From Gymnorhina tibicen (Eukaryota > Chordata > Aves > Passeriformes > Artamidae), in NCBI GenBank assembly GCA_013399875.1, contig VXAZ01000995.1, forward strand, positions 268,797-332,796: a stretch of DNA of 64,000 nucleotides, read 5' to 3'. Below, piece after piece: positions 63,416 through 64,000 of the stretch. The position numbers and the translations under genes are program-made. Under the pieces are notes generated by a model. The model was not told the origin of the DNA, did not search any database, and saw only the letters and a program-made list of their open reading frames with translations. The first letter of the stretch is position 1. Each line of letters begins with the position of its first letter.

Positions 63416-64000
63416 AGTCAGGGTTGCATCCTGACATGAACATCATTTATTTTCCTCAGTAGAAATCTAACTACATAGTAAATGTAAAGGAAATCAGAAT
63501 GAGGATGACTTCTGTGGACTTTGCAGAAGTGATGAGCTTTTAGAGGAAGCTAAAAATAAGGTGTACTTTACTCTGAGTTCAAGATTTTCTAGTGTTGGCA
63601 GGGTATTAGGTCCTTGTTTTCCATGTTGTCTTGAGGAGCTGGTTGAAGCATAGTGACTTTAGGAGCCTTACAGAACTATGGAGAAAATAGTTTCAGTCTC
63701 GTGGCCTCCTGAATGACTCCTGTTTTATTCCACTTTTTGGTGTACAAAATTTCCCTCTCCTTGCTGGAACATTAATCAGTTATCCTTCAGAAACTGTAGG
63801 CTCTCAGAGCAGAAACGAAATATGTTATTTTGGCCAAGGATGGAAGAGATAAGCCTGGAAGAACAGAACAAAAATATGAAGTAAGATGGATCGTTGGGAA
63901 CTGACCAAGGGAGCTGATCAGAACAATGAGCTGTAGTGAGAGAGTGTGCAGGCCATCTCTTTGGCAGCAGTGCTCAGATGGCCTACAGGAGGGTGACACA
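63416..64000. other. Non-coding DNA to window end
   Basis: No gene, named repeat or motif cluster is recognised. Confidence 0.5.

Overview
The window looks like non-coding DNA from a bird nuclear genome, most likely a songbird or close relative. The main evidence is a clear avian CR1 LINE 3' fragment (about 45224-45744) ending in the diagnostic ATTCT-type tail. A minus-strand solo LTR at 1550-2099 is of a type I associate with passerine endogenous retroviruses, and a few eroded MIR-like SINE relics are present. The DNA is AT-rich and CpG-poor, with no operons, ribosome sites or long open frames. The longest frame is 202 codons and has no recognisable domain. I see no bacterial, phage or plasmid features, and there is a 22-base assembly gap at 51795-51816.

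Layout: 1-5900 is unique sequence holding the first LTR and an imperfect hairpin. 5985-10560 carries a CpG-retaining block with two POU octamers, a perfect RFX X-box, a MIR relic and short repeats. 10560-31000 is mostly featureless, with one good MIR relic and two weak minus-strand exon-like segments. 31050-36025 has a CpG-retaining conserved-looking block, a 143-base near-perfect palindrome and a second probable solo LTR. 36025-45200 is unique sequence with a plus-strand exon-like segment at 39045-39123 and another conserved-looking block near 43.7 kb. 45224-55175 has the CR1 copy, a triple-octamer AT-rich block, a consensus CRE, the gap and a paired homeodomain-like repeat. 55175-64000 has a 17-bp perfect hairpin and the best gene evidence.

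That gene evidence is a 73-base segment at 59727-59799 on the plus strand. It has a strong acceptor, an ACCATGG start context, 19 codons reading as a secretory signal peptide, and a GTAAGT donor that splits codon 20. It looks like the first coding exon of a secreted or membrane protein that I do not recognise. The exon-like segment at 39045-39123 could be one of its upstream untranslated exons. On this reading much of the window is 5' intron or flank of a receptor-like gene, with scattered candidate regulatory elements. Everything here comes from reading the sequence. Conservation and expression could not be tested.
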